A stretch of 6,392 nucleotides of DNA from an uncultured Gammaproteobacteria bacterium (GCA_947258805.1 CAMYJV010000142.1:1-6392); one strand, 5' to 3'; positions 1-6,392 are shown, counted from the stretch's first letter. Notes: a model not told the origin generated them from the sequence alone. Translations and numbers: made by a program.

Positions 1-237
1 TACAGCCTCGGGGTCATCATCTACGAAATGCTGACGGGCCACCCCCCCTATTCCAAAGGCGACCACATGGCCGTCATGTACCAGCACGTGCAGGGCAAAT
101 GCCAGCCCTGTGAAGCCCTGAATCCTGACATCCCCGCGGATCTCGCGGCGATCGTCGGCACGGCTATGTCAGTGGACAAGACCAAGCGTTTCGCGTCTAT
201 GGATGCGATCAGCGAAGCTCTCGACAAGGTCGCCTGA
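1..237 (+). CDS. Ser/Thr protein kinase, C-terminal fragment (5' end outside window)
   Basis: This is the last 78 residues of a Hanks-type (eukaryotic-like) serine/threonine kinase; the reading frame is open from base 1, so the gene starts upstream. The fragment opens with YSLGVIIYEMLTG, the subdomain IX helix that normally follows the conserved Asp of the DxYSLG motif, and goes on with the HPPYS loop. Near the end, KTKRF carries the conserved subdomain XI arginine. The ATP-binding and catalytic loops are off the window, so activity cannot be judged. The protein stops about 19 residues after that Arg, so no PASTA, transmembrane or other domain follows the kinase fold; any sensor or FHA domain would have to be N-terminal. 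The stop lies 19 bases before the likely start of the first pilT-like gene, which suggests one operon in which the kinase may phosphorylate pilus-related proteins. That last step is inference. The family call is firm, the substrate unknown. Confidence 0.88.
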   Translation, partial: YSLGVIIYEMLTGHPPYSKGDHMAVMYQHVQGKCQPCEALNPDIPADLAAIVGTAMSVDKTKRFASMDAISEALDKVA

Positions 238-256
238 CGAGGCGACCGGGAACCTC

Positions 257-1345
257 ATGGCGCGAATCGATGCCTTTTTGAAGCTCGGCCTTGCCCAGGG
301 CTGTTCCGATGTCCACCTGGCCGTGGGCGTGCCACCCATGCTGCGAATGCACGGCGATCTGATGCCGATCAAGTTTCGCGAACTGGCCGACGCCGAGCTC
401 GAGGCCTATGTGAACGAGATCCTGTCGGCCAGTCTGCGCGAGCGCTTCGTCGGCGGTCATGACATCGACTTTTCCTATGTTTCGGAGGACGGCGGCCGCT
501 TTCGCGTCAACGTCTTCCGGAAAGACACCGGCATTGGCGCGACCTTCCGCTTCATCCCGAACGAGGTCCCGAGCCTCGACAAGCTCGGGCTGCCGGCAAC
601 GCTGGCGCATTTCTGCGACCACCATCAGGGCATGGTCCTGGTCACCGGCTCCACCGGCACCGGCAAGTCCACCACACTGGCGGCAATGATCGATTACCTG
701 AACAACACCCGCAGCACCAACATCATCAGCCTGGAAGACCCCATCGAGTTTGTGCACGAAAGCCACCGCGCCCAGGTCATCCAGCGGGAACTCGGCACAC
801 ACCTGCACAGTTTTGCCGACGGCATTCGCGCTGCGCTGCGCGAAGACCCAGACGTGATCCTGGTGGGCGAATTGCGGGATGCGGAGACGATCTCCATGGC
901 CATGACGGCGGCGGAGACGGGACACCTGGTCCTCGGCACGCTGCACACCACCGGCGCCACCAAGACCATCGACCGGATGATCGATGCGCTGCCCGGCGAC
1001 ATGAAAGAGCAGACCAAGAGTTTCCTGTCCCAGAGTCTGAACGCCGTTATCACTCAAAACCTGGTGAAGACCCCGGACGGAAGAGGCCGGCGTGCCTGCC
1101 TCGAAATCATGACCATGACCCGGGCCATCGGCAAACTCATCATGACGGACCAGACGCACCAGCTGGCGGCGCAGCTGCAAATGGGCAAGGACTACGGCAT
1201 GCACACCATGGATCAGGCGCTGATGGACGCGATTCATGCCAAGCAAATCGATCCCGATGACGCCTATCGTTTCGCCACCGACAAACCGGCCTTCCAGAAA
1301 TTCGTGACGGACACGTCCGTACTGCCAAAGATTGACCTGGCCTGA
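257..1345 (+). CDS. pilT: PilT-family type IV pilus retraction ATPase, paralog 1
   Basis: This is a cytoplasmic hexameric secretion-superfamily ATPase of 362 residues; PilT proteins power type IV pilus retraction and twitching motility. Visible motifs are the N-terminal SDVHL element (17-21), Walker A GSTGTGKS (131-138, Lys137), the Asp box SLEDPIE (158-164, probable catalytic Glu164), Walker B VILVGELR (200-207) and the His box with His223 and His230. LREDPDVIL around Walker B is PilT-like; PilU usually has RQAPD there. The C-terminal part (DGRGRR, MHTMDQAL, DDAYRFA) looks somewhat like PilU. The motif that is AIRNLIRE in classical PilT is AIGKLIMT here (290-297), which is degenerate. An ATG at 203 would add 18 residues and overlap the kinase by 35 bases. 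I prefer the ATG at 257 because the protein then aligns without gaps to the next gene from its N-terminus. A GGGA at 248-251 is a weak ribosome site. The stop overlaps the next start as TGATG. Confidence 0.92.
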   Translation: MARIDAFLKLGLAQGCSDVHLAVGVPPMLRMHGDLMPIKFRELADAELEAYVNEILSASLRERFVGGHDIDFSYVSEDGGRFRVNVFRKDTGIGATFRFIPNEVPSLDKLGLPATLAHFCDHHQGMVLVTGSTGTGKSTTLAAMIDYLNNTRSTNIISLEDPIEFVHESHRAQVIQRELGTHLHSFADGIRAALREDPDVILVGELRDAETISMAMTAAETGHLVLGTLHTTGATKTIDRMIDALPGDMKEQTKSFLSQSLNAVITQNLVKTPDGRGRRACLEIMTMTRAIGKLIMTDQTHQLAAQLQMGKDYGMHTMDQALMDAIHAKQIDPDDAYRFATDKPAFQKFVTDTSVLPKIDLA

Positions 1346-2406
1346 TGAACGCGATCGACGAACATCTGAAACAGCTGATCGTAAAGCAGGGCTCGGATCT
1401 GCACCTGGTAGCCGGCCAGCCGTTACGCATGCGAATCTTCGGCGATCTGGCACCCATCAATCCCGACGTGCTGTCTGGCGAAGACGCGCGGGTGCTGCTG
1501 CTGCCACTGATGTCGGAGCAGACCAAAAAAGATTTCGCAGCTCACGATGCGGCGGACTTTGCCTACGCCGTCGAAGGCGTGGCGCGCTTTCGCGTGAACG
1601 TTTTCCAACACCTGGGCGGCATGGGCGCTGTGTTCCGCGCCATCCCCTCCGTGGCTAAGACCTTGCAGGAACTGGCCATGCCCAATGTGGTGGAGAACCT
1701 CTGCAAGGTTTCCCAGGGCATGATCCTGGTGACCGGCAAGACGGGTTCCGGCAAGTCGACGACGCTGGCCGCGATGGTCGACGCGCTGAACGACCGGATC
1801 AATGGCCATATCCTGACGATTGAAGACCCTATCGAGTTCGTCCACCAGCGGAAGAAGTGCCTGATCTCGCAACGGGAGATTGGCCGGCACAGCGACAGCT
1901 TCGCCGACGCGCTGCACTCGGCCCTGCGTGAAGACCCGGATGTCATCCTGGTGGGCGAAATGCGCGACCTGGAAACCATCAGCATTGCGGTAACCGCCGC
2001 GGAGATGGGCATTCTCGTAATGGGCACGCTGCACACCAACGGCGCTGCCGCCACCGTGGACCGGATCGTGAATTCCTTCCCGACGGACAAGCAGCCCCAC
2101 GTGCGCACCATGCTCTCGACATCCCTGCGCGGCGTCATCTCCCAGCAGTTGCTGAAGCAGAAGGACGGGGCTGGCCGGGTGGCGGCGCTGGAGATACTGA
2201 TTAACACCCCGGCCGTGGCCAACCTGATCCGGCAGGGCAAACTGGACCAGCTCGAGAACGCCATGCAGAGCGGCCGGCAGCAGGGCATGTGCACCATGGA
2301 CTCGACGCTTAAGAGCCTGGCGGACAAAGGCGCGATCTCGGGCCGCACAGCCTACGAAGCCGCCATCGAGAAACGCAACCTCGAGGAATACCGCGACCTC
2401 AATTAG
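1345..2406 (+). CDS. pilT: PilT-family type IV pilus retraction ATPase, paralog 2
   Basis: This is a second PilT-like ATPase of 353 residues, paralogous to the preceding gene and coupled to it by a TGATG overlap, with no clear ribosome site of its own. It shows SDLHL (17-21), Walker A GKTGSGKS (131-138, Lys137), the Asp box TIEDPIE (158-164), Walker B VILVGEMR (200-207) and His230. The first His-box position, His in classical PilT (AETGHLV), is isoleucine here: AEMGILV, Ile223. In turn it has a good match to the AIRNLIRE motif, AVANLIRQ at 290-297, the element its upstream neighbour has lost. The pair suggests division of labour in one motor or a mixed hexamer, by analogy with PilT/PilU; this is inference. 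LREDPD at 194-198 and MRDLETI make it closer to PilT than PilU. The true housekeeping pilT-pilU pair may lie elsewhere in the genome, so the symbol denotes the family and not strict orthology. Confidence 0.92.
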   Translation: MNAIDEHLKQLIVKQGSDLHLVAGQPLRMRIFGDLAPINPDVLSGEDARVLLLPLMSEQTKKDFAAHDAADFAYAVEGVARFRVNVFQHLGGMGAVFRAIPSVAKTLQELAMPNVVENLCKVSQGMILVTGKTGSGKSTTLAAMVDALNDRINGHILTIEDPIEFVHQRKKCLISQREIGRHSDSFADALHSALREDPDVILVGEMRDLETISIAVTAAEMGILVMGTLHTNGAAATVDRIVNSFPTDKQPHVRTMLSTSLRGVISQQLLKQKDGAGRVAALEILINTPAVANLIRQGKLDQLENAMQSGRQQGMCTMDSTLKSLADKGAISGRTAYEAAIEKRNLEEYRDLN

Positions 2407-2407
2407 C

Positions 2408-2449
2408 GCCGGACACTGGCCTTGCCCCTCGCGCGGGGTGTTCACCGGC
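2408..2449 (+). repeat. imperfect inverted repeat after the second pilT-like gene
   Basis: GCCGGACAC at 2408-2416 can pair with GTGT (2438-2441) and CCGGC (2445-2449), leaving a three-base bulge (TCA) on the right arm and a large internal part that has a smaller CCC/GGG pairing. It sits two bases after the stop codon. No run of T follows, so it is not a standard intrinsic terminator. It might weaken read-through from the pilus genes into metG, or it may be chance in GC-rich DNA. Confidence 0.25.
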
Positions 2450-2458
2450 TGCTAGCAT
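2450..2458 (+). promoter_or_regulatory. possible extended -10 promoter element for metG
   Basis: TGCTAGCAT fits an extended -10 element (TGn followed by a hexamer matching TATAAT at 4 of 6 positions). Nothing like a -35 TTGACA lies at normal spacing, which extended -10 promoters can tolerate. Transcription would start near 2465, giving metG a leader of about 28 bases. The site lies in the only real intergenic gap of the left half, between the pilus and metG-rsx blocks. The match is short and could be chance. Confidence 0.3.
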
Positions 2459-2492
2459 ACCCGCCTGTTATCCCACCTGGCGCGGCTCCTCA

Positions 2493-4505
2493 ATGTCACC
2501 CGATTCCCGGCAGATCCTGGTCACCAGTGCTCTGCCCTATGCCAACAACTCCATCCATATCGGTCACCTGGTTGAGTACATCCAGACCGATATCTGGGTG
2601 CGGTTCCAGCGCCAGCGCGGTCACCGCTGCACCTACGTGTGCGCGAGCGATGCCCACGGCACGCCGGTCATGCTGCGGGCGCGCGAGCTGGCGGTGGAAC
2701 CCGAAGCCCTGGTGGAAGCAATCCGCGCCGAGCATCAACGCGATTTTGCGGGTTTCGGCGTGGCTTTCGACAACTACTACACCACGCACTCGCCCGAAAA
2801 TGAGGGCTTCGTCCGGCAGATCTACACGCGGCTCCGTGACGGCGGCTACATCACCCAGCGATCTATACGGCAGGCCTACGACGAACAGGCGCAAATGTTC
2901 CTGCCGGACCGATTCGTGCGCGGCAACTGCCCGCGCTGCGGGGCCGAAGACCAGTACGGCGACAGCTGCGAGGTGTGCGGCGGCACCTATACACCCGCTG
3001 AACTGGTGAACCCCCGCTCGGTGCTCAGCGGCTCGGCCCCGGTGGAACGCGAATCGGAGCACTATTTCTTCACGCTCGGCGCCTTCGAGACATCACTGCG
3101 CGACTGGATTGGTTCAGGCGTAGTAGATCCTGGTGTCGTGAAGAAGCTTGACGAGTGGTTCCAGTCCGGGCTGCAGGACTGGGACATCTCCAGGGATGCA
3201 CCCTACTTTGGCTTTCGCATCCCGGACACCGAAGACAAGTACTTCTATGTCTGGCTCGATGCGCCGGTGGGTTATCTCGCCAGCCTGCAAAATCTCGCCG
3301 ATGCGACGGGGCAACCCGGCGTGGACCACTACTTTGCGCCGGATTCCGCTGCCGAGGTCTACCACTTCATCGGCAAGGACATCGCGTATTTCCACACGCT
3401 ATTCTGGCCGGCGGTCCTGGAAGGCGCCGGGTTCCGCAAACCCAGCGGCGTATTCGTGCACGGCTTCCTGACGGTCAACGGGCAAAAAATGTCCAAGTCC
3501 CGCGGGTCTTTCATTCCTGCGGCCACGTATCTCGAGCACCTGAATCCGGAGTACCTGCGTTACTACTACGCATGCAAGCTGGGTCCCGGCCTGGACGACC
3601 TCGACCTGAACCTGGACGACTTCGTCAGCCGCACGAATTCCGACCTGGTGGGCAAATTCGTCAATATCGCGAGCCGCTGTGCCGGCTTCATCACGCGCCG
3701 GTTCGACGGTGAGCTGGCCAGCGAGCTGGACGATGCCGACCTGTATGCGCACTTCGTCGCGGCCGGTGACAGCGTCGCCGAGCACTATGAGGGCCGCGAG
3801 TACGGCAAGGCCATGCGCGAAATCATGGCCCTGGCCGATCGCGCGAACCAATACATCGACGAGCACAAACCCTGGGTGCTGGCCAAAGATCCGGACCAGG
3901 CAGCTCGGGTGCAAAGCGTCTGTACCCAGGGCATCAACCTGTTCCGGGTGCTGCTGACCTACCTGAAGCCGGTGTTACCGGGGCTGGCAGTCAAGGCAGA
4001 AGCCTTCCTGGCCGCCGGGGAACTGGACTGGGGAGCGCGCGTCACGCCGCTGCTCGGCCACCGCGTGCAGAAGTTCGAGCCCTTGCTGCAGCGGGTGGAA
4101 GAAAAGGCGGTGACTGCCATGGTCGACGCAGTGCGCGAATCGGCGACAGCGGCGAACACCGATGCCGAGCCGCCGACGGACGACACCATCAGCATTGACG
4201 AGTTTCTGAAGGTGGATTTGCGCGTGGCCACGATAGTGACTGCCGAAAGGATTGAAGGCGCAGACAAACTCCTGCGCCTCACCCTCGACGTGGGCGGCCA
4301 GGAACGCCAGGTACTGTCGGGCATCAGCTCGGCCTACGAGCCCGATGCGCTGACGGGTCGGCAGGTCATCGTGGTCGCCAACCTGGCCCCCCGCAAAATG
4401 CGTTTCGGGGTGTCCGAGGGCATGGTGCTGGCGGCGGGTGAAGGCAAGGAAATTTTCCTGCTGGGCCCGGACACCGGCGCCCGCTCCGGCATGCGGGTCA
4501 CCTGA
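2493..4505 (+). CDS. metG: methionine--tRNA ligase (MetRS)
   Basis: This cytoplasmic class I aminoacyl-tRNA synthetase charges tRNA-Met and initiator tRNA with methionine using ATP. It has 670 residues, close to the 677 of E. coli. HIGH is at 22-25 within [12 protein letters not shown], and the KMSKS loop is exact at 332-336. The connective-peptide zinc knuckle has four cysteines (146, 149, 159, 162), and the methionine-pocket segment VWLDAPVGY is present. The anticodon-binding helical domain follows, then an acidic linker at about 550-565. Residues 566-670 ([15 protein letters not shown] onward) form a fused Trbp111-like tRNA-binding domain. The start is supported because ILVTSALPY falls at the same distance from the N-terminus as in E. 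coli and no in-frame start lies upstream. No Shine-Dalgarno sequence is visible before the ATG. The stop overlaps rsxA as TGATG, so metG probably heads or belongs to the rsx operon. No key residue is missing. Confidence 0.98.
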   Translation: MSPDSRQILVTSALPYANNSIHIGHLVEYIQTDIWVRFQRQRGHRCTYVCASDAHGTPVMLRARELAVEPEALVEAIRAEHQRDFAGFGVAFDNYYTTHSPENEGFVRQIYTRLRDGGYITQRSIRQAYDEQAQMFLPDRFVRGNCPRCGAEDQYGDSCEVCGGTYTPAELVNPRSVLSGSAPVERESEHYFFTLGAFETSLRDWIGSGVVDPGVVKKLDEWFQSGLQDWDISRDAPYFGFRIPDTEDKYFYVWLDAPVGYLASLQNLADATGQPGVDHYFAPDSAAEVYHFIGKDIAYFHTLFWPAVLEGAGFRKPSGVFVHGFLTVNGQKMSKSRGSFIPAATYLEHLNPEYLRYYYACKLGPGLDDLDLNLDDFVSRTNSDLVGKFVNIASRCAGFITRRFDGELASELDDADLYAHFVAAGDSVAEHYEGREYGKAMREIMALADRANQYIDEHKPWVLAKDPDQAARVQSVCTQGINLFRVLLTYLKPVLPGLAVKAEAFLAAGELDWGARVTPLLGHRVQKFEPLLQRVEEKAVTAMVDAVRESATAANTDAEPPTDDTISIDEFLKVDLRVATIVTAERIEGADKLLRLTLDVGGQERQVLSGISSAYEPDALTGRQVIVVANLAPRKMRFGVSEGMVLAAGEGKEIFLLGPDTGARSGMRVT

Positions 4506-5086
4506 TGACAGAACTCGGCCTCGTCATCGTGGGTACGGTGCTGGTCAACAACCTGGTCCTGGTGAAGTTTCTCGGCCTCTGCCCGCTGCTCGGGGCAAGC
4601 CAGCGGTTCGAGACCGCGGCCGGCATGTCCCTGGCCACCGCGTTCGTACTGACCCTGGCCGCCGCCTGCAGTTACCTGCTCGACACCTTCCTGCTGCAGC
4701 CCTTCGAGCTGGAGTACCTGCGGATTATCAGCTTCATCCTCGTGATCGCCGGCGCCGTGCAGTTCACGGAACTGATGGTCCGCCGGCTGAGTCCGCTGCT
4801 GCACCAGGTGCTGGGCATCTATCTGCCATTGATCACGACCAATTGCGCGGTGCTGGGCATTGCACTGTTAAATGCGCGGCAGAACGACAGCCTGCTGACC
4901 GCGATGGCCAGCGGCCTCGGCGCCGGGCTGGGCTTCGGACTCGTGATGATCCTGTTCGCGGGGCTGCGTGAAAGGCTGGACAGCGCGGCGGTACCGGCCG
5001 CTTTGAAGGGCCCCGCGATTACGCTGCTGACAGCGGGAATCATGTCCATGGCCTTTCTGGGTTTCTCTGGTTTAACAAGAGTTTAG
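4505..5086 (+). CDS. rsxA: electron transport complex membrane subunit RsxA/RnfA
   Basis: This inner-membrane subunit of the Rsx/Rnf complex couples electron flow between NADH and ferredoxin to ion transport; in E. coli the complex also keeps the SoxR iron-sulfur sensor reduced. The protein has 193 residues, the same as E. coli RsxA. Six hydrophobic helices are visible at about 5-25, 39-59, 72-89, 102-122, 132-155 and 171-190. Family signatures are [18 protein letters not shown] near the N-terminus, VQFTE at 85-89 and [12 protein letters not shown] at 107-118. Cys26 and Cys114 match the cysteines that, with those of RsxE, hold an intramembrane iron-sulfur cluster in solved Rnf structures. The gene starts inside the metG stop (TGATG) and has no clear ribosome site, so coupling to metG translation is likely. 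Its last 30 bases become markedly AT-rich compared with the rest. Confidence 0.97.
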   Translation: MTELGLVIVGTVLVNNLVLVKFLGLCPLLGASQRFETAAGMSLATAFVLTLAAACSYLLDTFLLQPFELEYLRIISFILVIAGAVQFTELMVRRLSPLLHQVLGIYLPLITTNCAVLGIALLNARQNDSLLTAMASGLGAGLGFGLVMILFAGLRERLDSAAVPAALKGPAITLLTAGIMSMAFLGFSGLTRV

Positions 5087-5100
5087 ATGGTATTTCTAAG
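5072..5100 (+). promoter_or_regulatory. possible sigma-70-like promoter for rsxB onward
   Basis: TTAACA at 5072-5077 matches the -35 consensus TTGACA at 5 of 6 positions. After exactly 17 bases, TCTAAG at 5095-5100 matches TATAAT at 4 of 6. The pair straddles the rsxA stop codon within an AT-rich island of roughly 60 bases in otherwise GC-rich DNA. Transcription would begin near 5107, leaving about 40 bases before rsxB. AT-rich sequence produces such matches easily, so this is only a candidate for separate expression of rsxB and later genes. Confidence 0.35.
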
Positions 5101-5149
5101 TTCTTTGTTTGAAGTGACGGCTGCCTGCAGACGCGCGCGGGCCCAATGA
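5087..5149 (+). CDS. possible 20-codon bridging mini-ORF between rsxA and rsxB
   Basis: An ATG directly follows the rsxA stop (TAG then ATG, no spacer). The frame stays open for 20 codons and closes with a TGA that overlaps the rsxB start as ATGA, so it fills the gap exactly. The peptide would begin MVFLSSLFEV and end CRRARAQ: a hydrophobic start and a basic end. AAGAG at 5077-5081, five bases before the ATG, is a weak ribosome site. The first half uses A/T-ending or otherwise AT-rich codons (GTA, TTT, CTA, TTG), unlike the neighbouring genes, which argues against a conserved protein. If translated it is more likely a coupling or leader ORF that delivers ribosomes to rsxB, which has no Shine-Dalgarno sequence. 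It could equally be chance in a noncoding regulatory gap. Confidence 0.3.
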   Translation: MVFLSSLFEVTAACRRARAQ

Positions 5150-5652
5150 TCGAAGCCGTCGCCCTACTCGCCGGACTCGCAGCGTTGACCGGCGCCGGAC
5201 TGCTGATGACCGCAACGCTGTTGCGTGGCACAGACGACGACGCTGCAGTAGAACAGGTGAACCGGCTGTTGCCCCAGTCGCAGTGTGCCCAGTGCGGCTA
5301 CCCCGGATGCCGGCCCTACGCGGCCGCCATTGTTCGCGGCGCGGCCCCGATCAATCGCTGCGCCCCCGGCGGCGAAGAGACCATCGCCGCGCTGGCCCGG
5401 CTGTTGCAGCGGGAGCCGGTGGCCCTGGACGCGGACTACGGCACCCACCTGCCTGCCCAGGTCGCGCTGATTGACGAGGCGCTGTGCATCGGCTGCGCCC
5501 GCTGCCTGGAGGTCTGCCCGGTGGACGCGATCGTCGGCGCGCCGCGCTTCATGCACACGATCCTGACGGCGCAATGCACCGGCTGCGAACTCTGCATAGC
5601 ACCCTGCCCGGTCGACTGCATCGGGCTGGAGCCTCGCGGAGCAGCGGCGTGA
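5146..5652 (+). CDS. rsxB: electron transport complex iron-sulfur subunit RsxB/RnfB
   Basis: This membrane-anchored iron-sulfur subunit of Rsx/Rnf passes electrons between soluble ferredoxin and the other subunits. An N-terminal hydrophobic helix spans about 3-25. Then comes the four-cysteine [4Fe-4S] domain LPQSQCAQCGYPGCRPY with Cys47, 50, 55 and 72 (the last in INRCAPGG). Two ferredoxin-type [4Fe-4S] motifs follow: Cys114, 117, 120 and 124 (CIGCARCLEVCP), and Cys144, 147, 150 and 154 (CTGCELCIAPCP). An extra cysteine is at 158. The protein has 168 residues against 192 in E. coli RsxB and stops about ten residues after the last cluster, so it lacks the C-terminal tail. The ATG at 5146 is chosen because a stop lies in frame at 5110-5112 and no other ATG or GTG lies between them. 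No ribosome site is visible. The stop overlaps the rsxC GTG start by four bases (GTGA). Confidence 0.96.
   Translation: MIEAVALLAGLAALTGAGLLMTATLLRGTDDDAAVEQVNRLLPQSQCAQCGYPGCRPYAAAIVRGAAPINRCAPGGEETIAALARLLQREPVALDADYGTHLPAQVALIDEALCIGCARCLEVCPVDAIVGAPRFMHTILTAQCTGCELCIAPCPVDCIGLEPRGAAA
5638..5641 (+). promoter_or_regulatory. rsxC: Shine-Dalgarno sequence deciding the rsxC GTG start
   Basis: GGAG, preceded by GC, lies inside the end of rsxB, seven bases before the GTG at 5649. It is the clearest ribosome-binding sequence in the window. It supports GTG as the rsxC start; the nearby ATG at 5653 is out of frame. Confidence 0.6.
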
Positions 5653-6392
5653 ATGAGCCGCTGCCGTATAACCGGCAACCACCTCGCCCCGCCTGGGGCG
5701 TGCGGGTGGAGCCGAACAAGGCGATGTCAACGGCGCAATCCATCTTGATCGCGCCACTGCCGGCACAGGTGCAGCTGCCGCTGGATCTTGGCCCGGAGCG
5801 CCAGGCGGAACCGCTGGTGGCGCCGGGCGATGCCGTGCACACCGGCCAGCCAGTCGCGCACCTGGCAGCCACCGTCGGCAATACGATCTGCGCATCGATT
5901 TCCGGCCGGGTCAGCGGCATACGTCCGTGCGCCATCCCCGGACCCGGTCAGCGCATCGCCCGGTGCATCGTGATCGATTCCGACGGTCAGGACTCCCGTT
6001 ACGCAGACTGCACGCCGGCCGGCGACCCCGGCCAGCTCGAGCCTGACCGCCTGCGCGAGCTGATCGCCCGCGCCGGCATCGTCGGCCTTGGGGGTGCGGT
6101 ATTCCCGACGGCCGAAAAGCTGGGCGGCAAACAAGCGGTGGAGCTGCTGATCCTGAACGGGGCCGAATGTGAGCCCTACATCAGCTGTGACGAAATGCTG
6201 ATGCGGGAGCGGGCAGAGCGCGTCATAGACGGCGCACGCATCATGCTCCTTGCGCTGGGCTGTGAGCAGGCCGTCATTGCCGTTGAATCGGACATGCCTG
6301 CGGCCCGGCTGGCCGTGCGAGAGGTGCTGGACACCGCAGGTGACCCGCGTATCGGCATTGCCGTGGTCACGGCCAAGTACCCGGCCGGTGGC
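5649..6392 (+). CDS. rsxC: electron transport complex subunit RsxC/RnfC, N-terminal part (3' end outside window)
   Basis: The first 248 codons of RsxC/RnfC are present and open to the window edge. This peripheral subunit binds FMN and NADH and is the NADH entry or exit point of the Rsx/Rnf complex. Visible parts are an N-terminal barrel-sandwich segment (VAPGDAVHTGQPVA, about 57-70), then GLGGAVFPTAEKL at 146-158, a version of the GLGGAGFPT nucleotide-binding loop also seen in NuoF-type proteins. Next come NGAECEPYI (170-178) and KYPAGG, the last six residues seen. The cysteine-rich ferredoxin domain of the family would lie further on. Translation starts at GTG, overlapping the rsxB stop as GTGA, with a good ribosome site. 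The N-terminus is short, and the usual GGxHPPExK signature reads GVRVEPNK (17-24), so the His and one Pro are gone. rsxD, rsxG and rsxE are expected downstream by family gene order. Confidence 0.95.
   Translation, partial: MNEPLPYNRQPPRPAWGVRVEPNKAMSTAQSILIAPLPAQVQLPLDLGPERQAEPLVAPGDAVHTGQPVAHLAATVGNTICASISGRVSGIRPCAIPGPGQRIARCIVIDSDGQDSRYADCTPAGDPGQLEPDRLRELIARAGIVGLGGAVFPTAEKLGGKQAVELLILNGAECEPYISCDEMLMRERAERVIDGARIMLLALGCEQAVIAVESDMPAARLAVREVLDTAGDPRIGIAVVTAKYPAGG

Noticed and set aside
203..256. Longer start (ATG at 203) for the first pilT-like gene
   Set aside because: It overlaps the kinase by 35 bases, adds 18 residues unlike PilT N-termini, and spoils the gapless match to the second pilT-like protein that begins at 257.
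209..1453. Long minus-strand open frame of 414 codons over the first pilT-like gene
   Set aside because: It lies wholly opposite a clear PilT ATPase and has no recognisable motif. GC-rich third positions make such antisense frames common.
257..2406. Tandem pilT-like genes as an assembly duplication or mobile repeat
   Set aside because: The copies differ widely in sequence, share only short identical DNA stretches around conserved motifs, and have no flanking repeats or transposase. They are old paralogs.
1423..2445. Long minus-strand open frame of 340 codons over the second pilT-like gene
   Set aside because: It is the same kind of antisense shadow, and its similarity to the one over the first gene follows from the paralogy of the sense genes.
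2408..2449. Intrinsic terminator after the pilT-like genes
   Set aside because: The stem is bulged and no T tract follows, so it is kept only as an inverted repeat.
2422..3009. Plus-strand open frame of 195 codons overlapping the start of metG
   Set aside because: It is a shifted-frame shadow of metG, with a low-complexity Ser/Arg/Thr-rich product and no family features.
5653..5748. ATG at 5653 as the start of rsxC
   Set aside because: This frame meets a stop after about 31 codons. The RnfC frame is entered from the GTG at 5649, which has GGAG seven bases upstream.
5164..5895. Minus-strand open frame of 243 codons over rsxB and rsxC
   Set aside because: The opposite strand encodes intact iron-sulfur motifs and RnfC motifs. 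The antisense product is Ala/Arg/Gly-rich without recognisable domains.

Overview
The window is a densely coding, GC-rich stretch (by eye roughly 60-65% GC) with every convincing gene on the + strand. Protein sequences and gene order suggest a gammaproteobacterium, probably from a Chromatiales- or Xanthomonadales-like lineage. The reasons are an RsxA that closely resembles the enterobacterial protein, a long MetRS with a fused tRNA-binding domain, and metG placed next to rsx/rnf. This placement is inferred from memory of the families, not from a search.

Layout: (1) bases 1-237 hold the C-terminal end of a bacterial Ser/Thr protein kinase cut by the window edge. (2) Bases 257-2406 hold two tandem PilT-family type IV pilus retraction ATPases joined by a one-base TGATG overlap. 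They align to each other without a gap for about 297 residues, but each departs from the PilT consensus in a different motif. (3) A short intergenic region (2407-2492) has an imperfect inverted repeat and a possible extended -10 element. (4) Bases 2493-4505 hold methionyl-tRNA synthetase (metG). (5) rsxA/rnfA (4505-5086) overlaps metG by one base. After it come rsxB/rnfB (5146-5652) and the start of rsxC/rnfC, which begins at a GTG codon at 5649 and runs off the right edge.

There appear to be two functional blocks. The left block is kinase plus twin PilT-like motors, suggesting that pilus retraction or surface motility is linked to protein phosphorylation. The right block is metG followed by the Rsx/Rnf electron-transport complex, a membrane redox pump whose remaining subunits (rsxD, G, E) should lie beyond the right edge. 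In both blocks the genes are tightly packed (TGATG twice, GTGA once), which suggests operons with translational coupling.

The exception is the 59-base AT-rich gap between rsxA and rsxB. It can be read as a 20-codon mini-ORF that starts directly after the rsxA stop and ends in an ATGA overlap with rsxB. It also carries a fair sigma-70-like promoter match. I see no mobile element, CRISPR array, tRNA or rRNA, and no stretch of more than 300 bases without a gene. The most interesting items are the divergent twin retraction ATPases beside a kinase and the rsxA-rsxB junction. Neither proves a new system.
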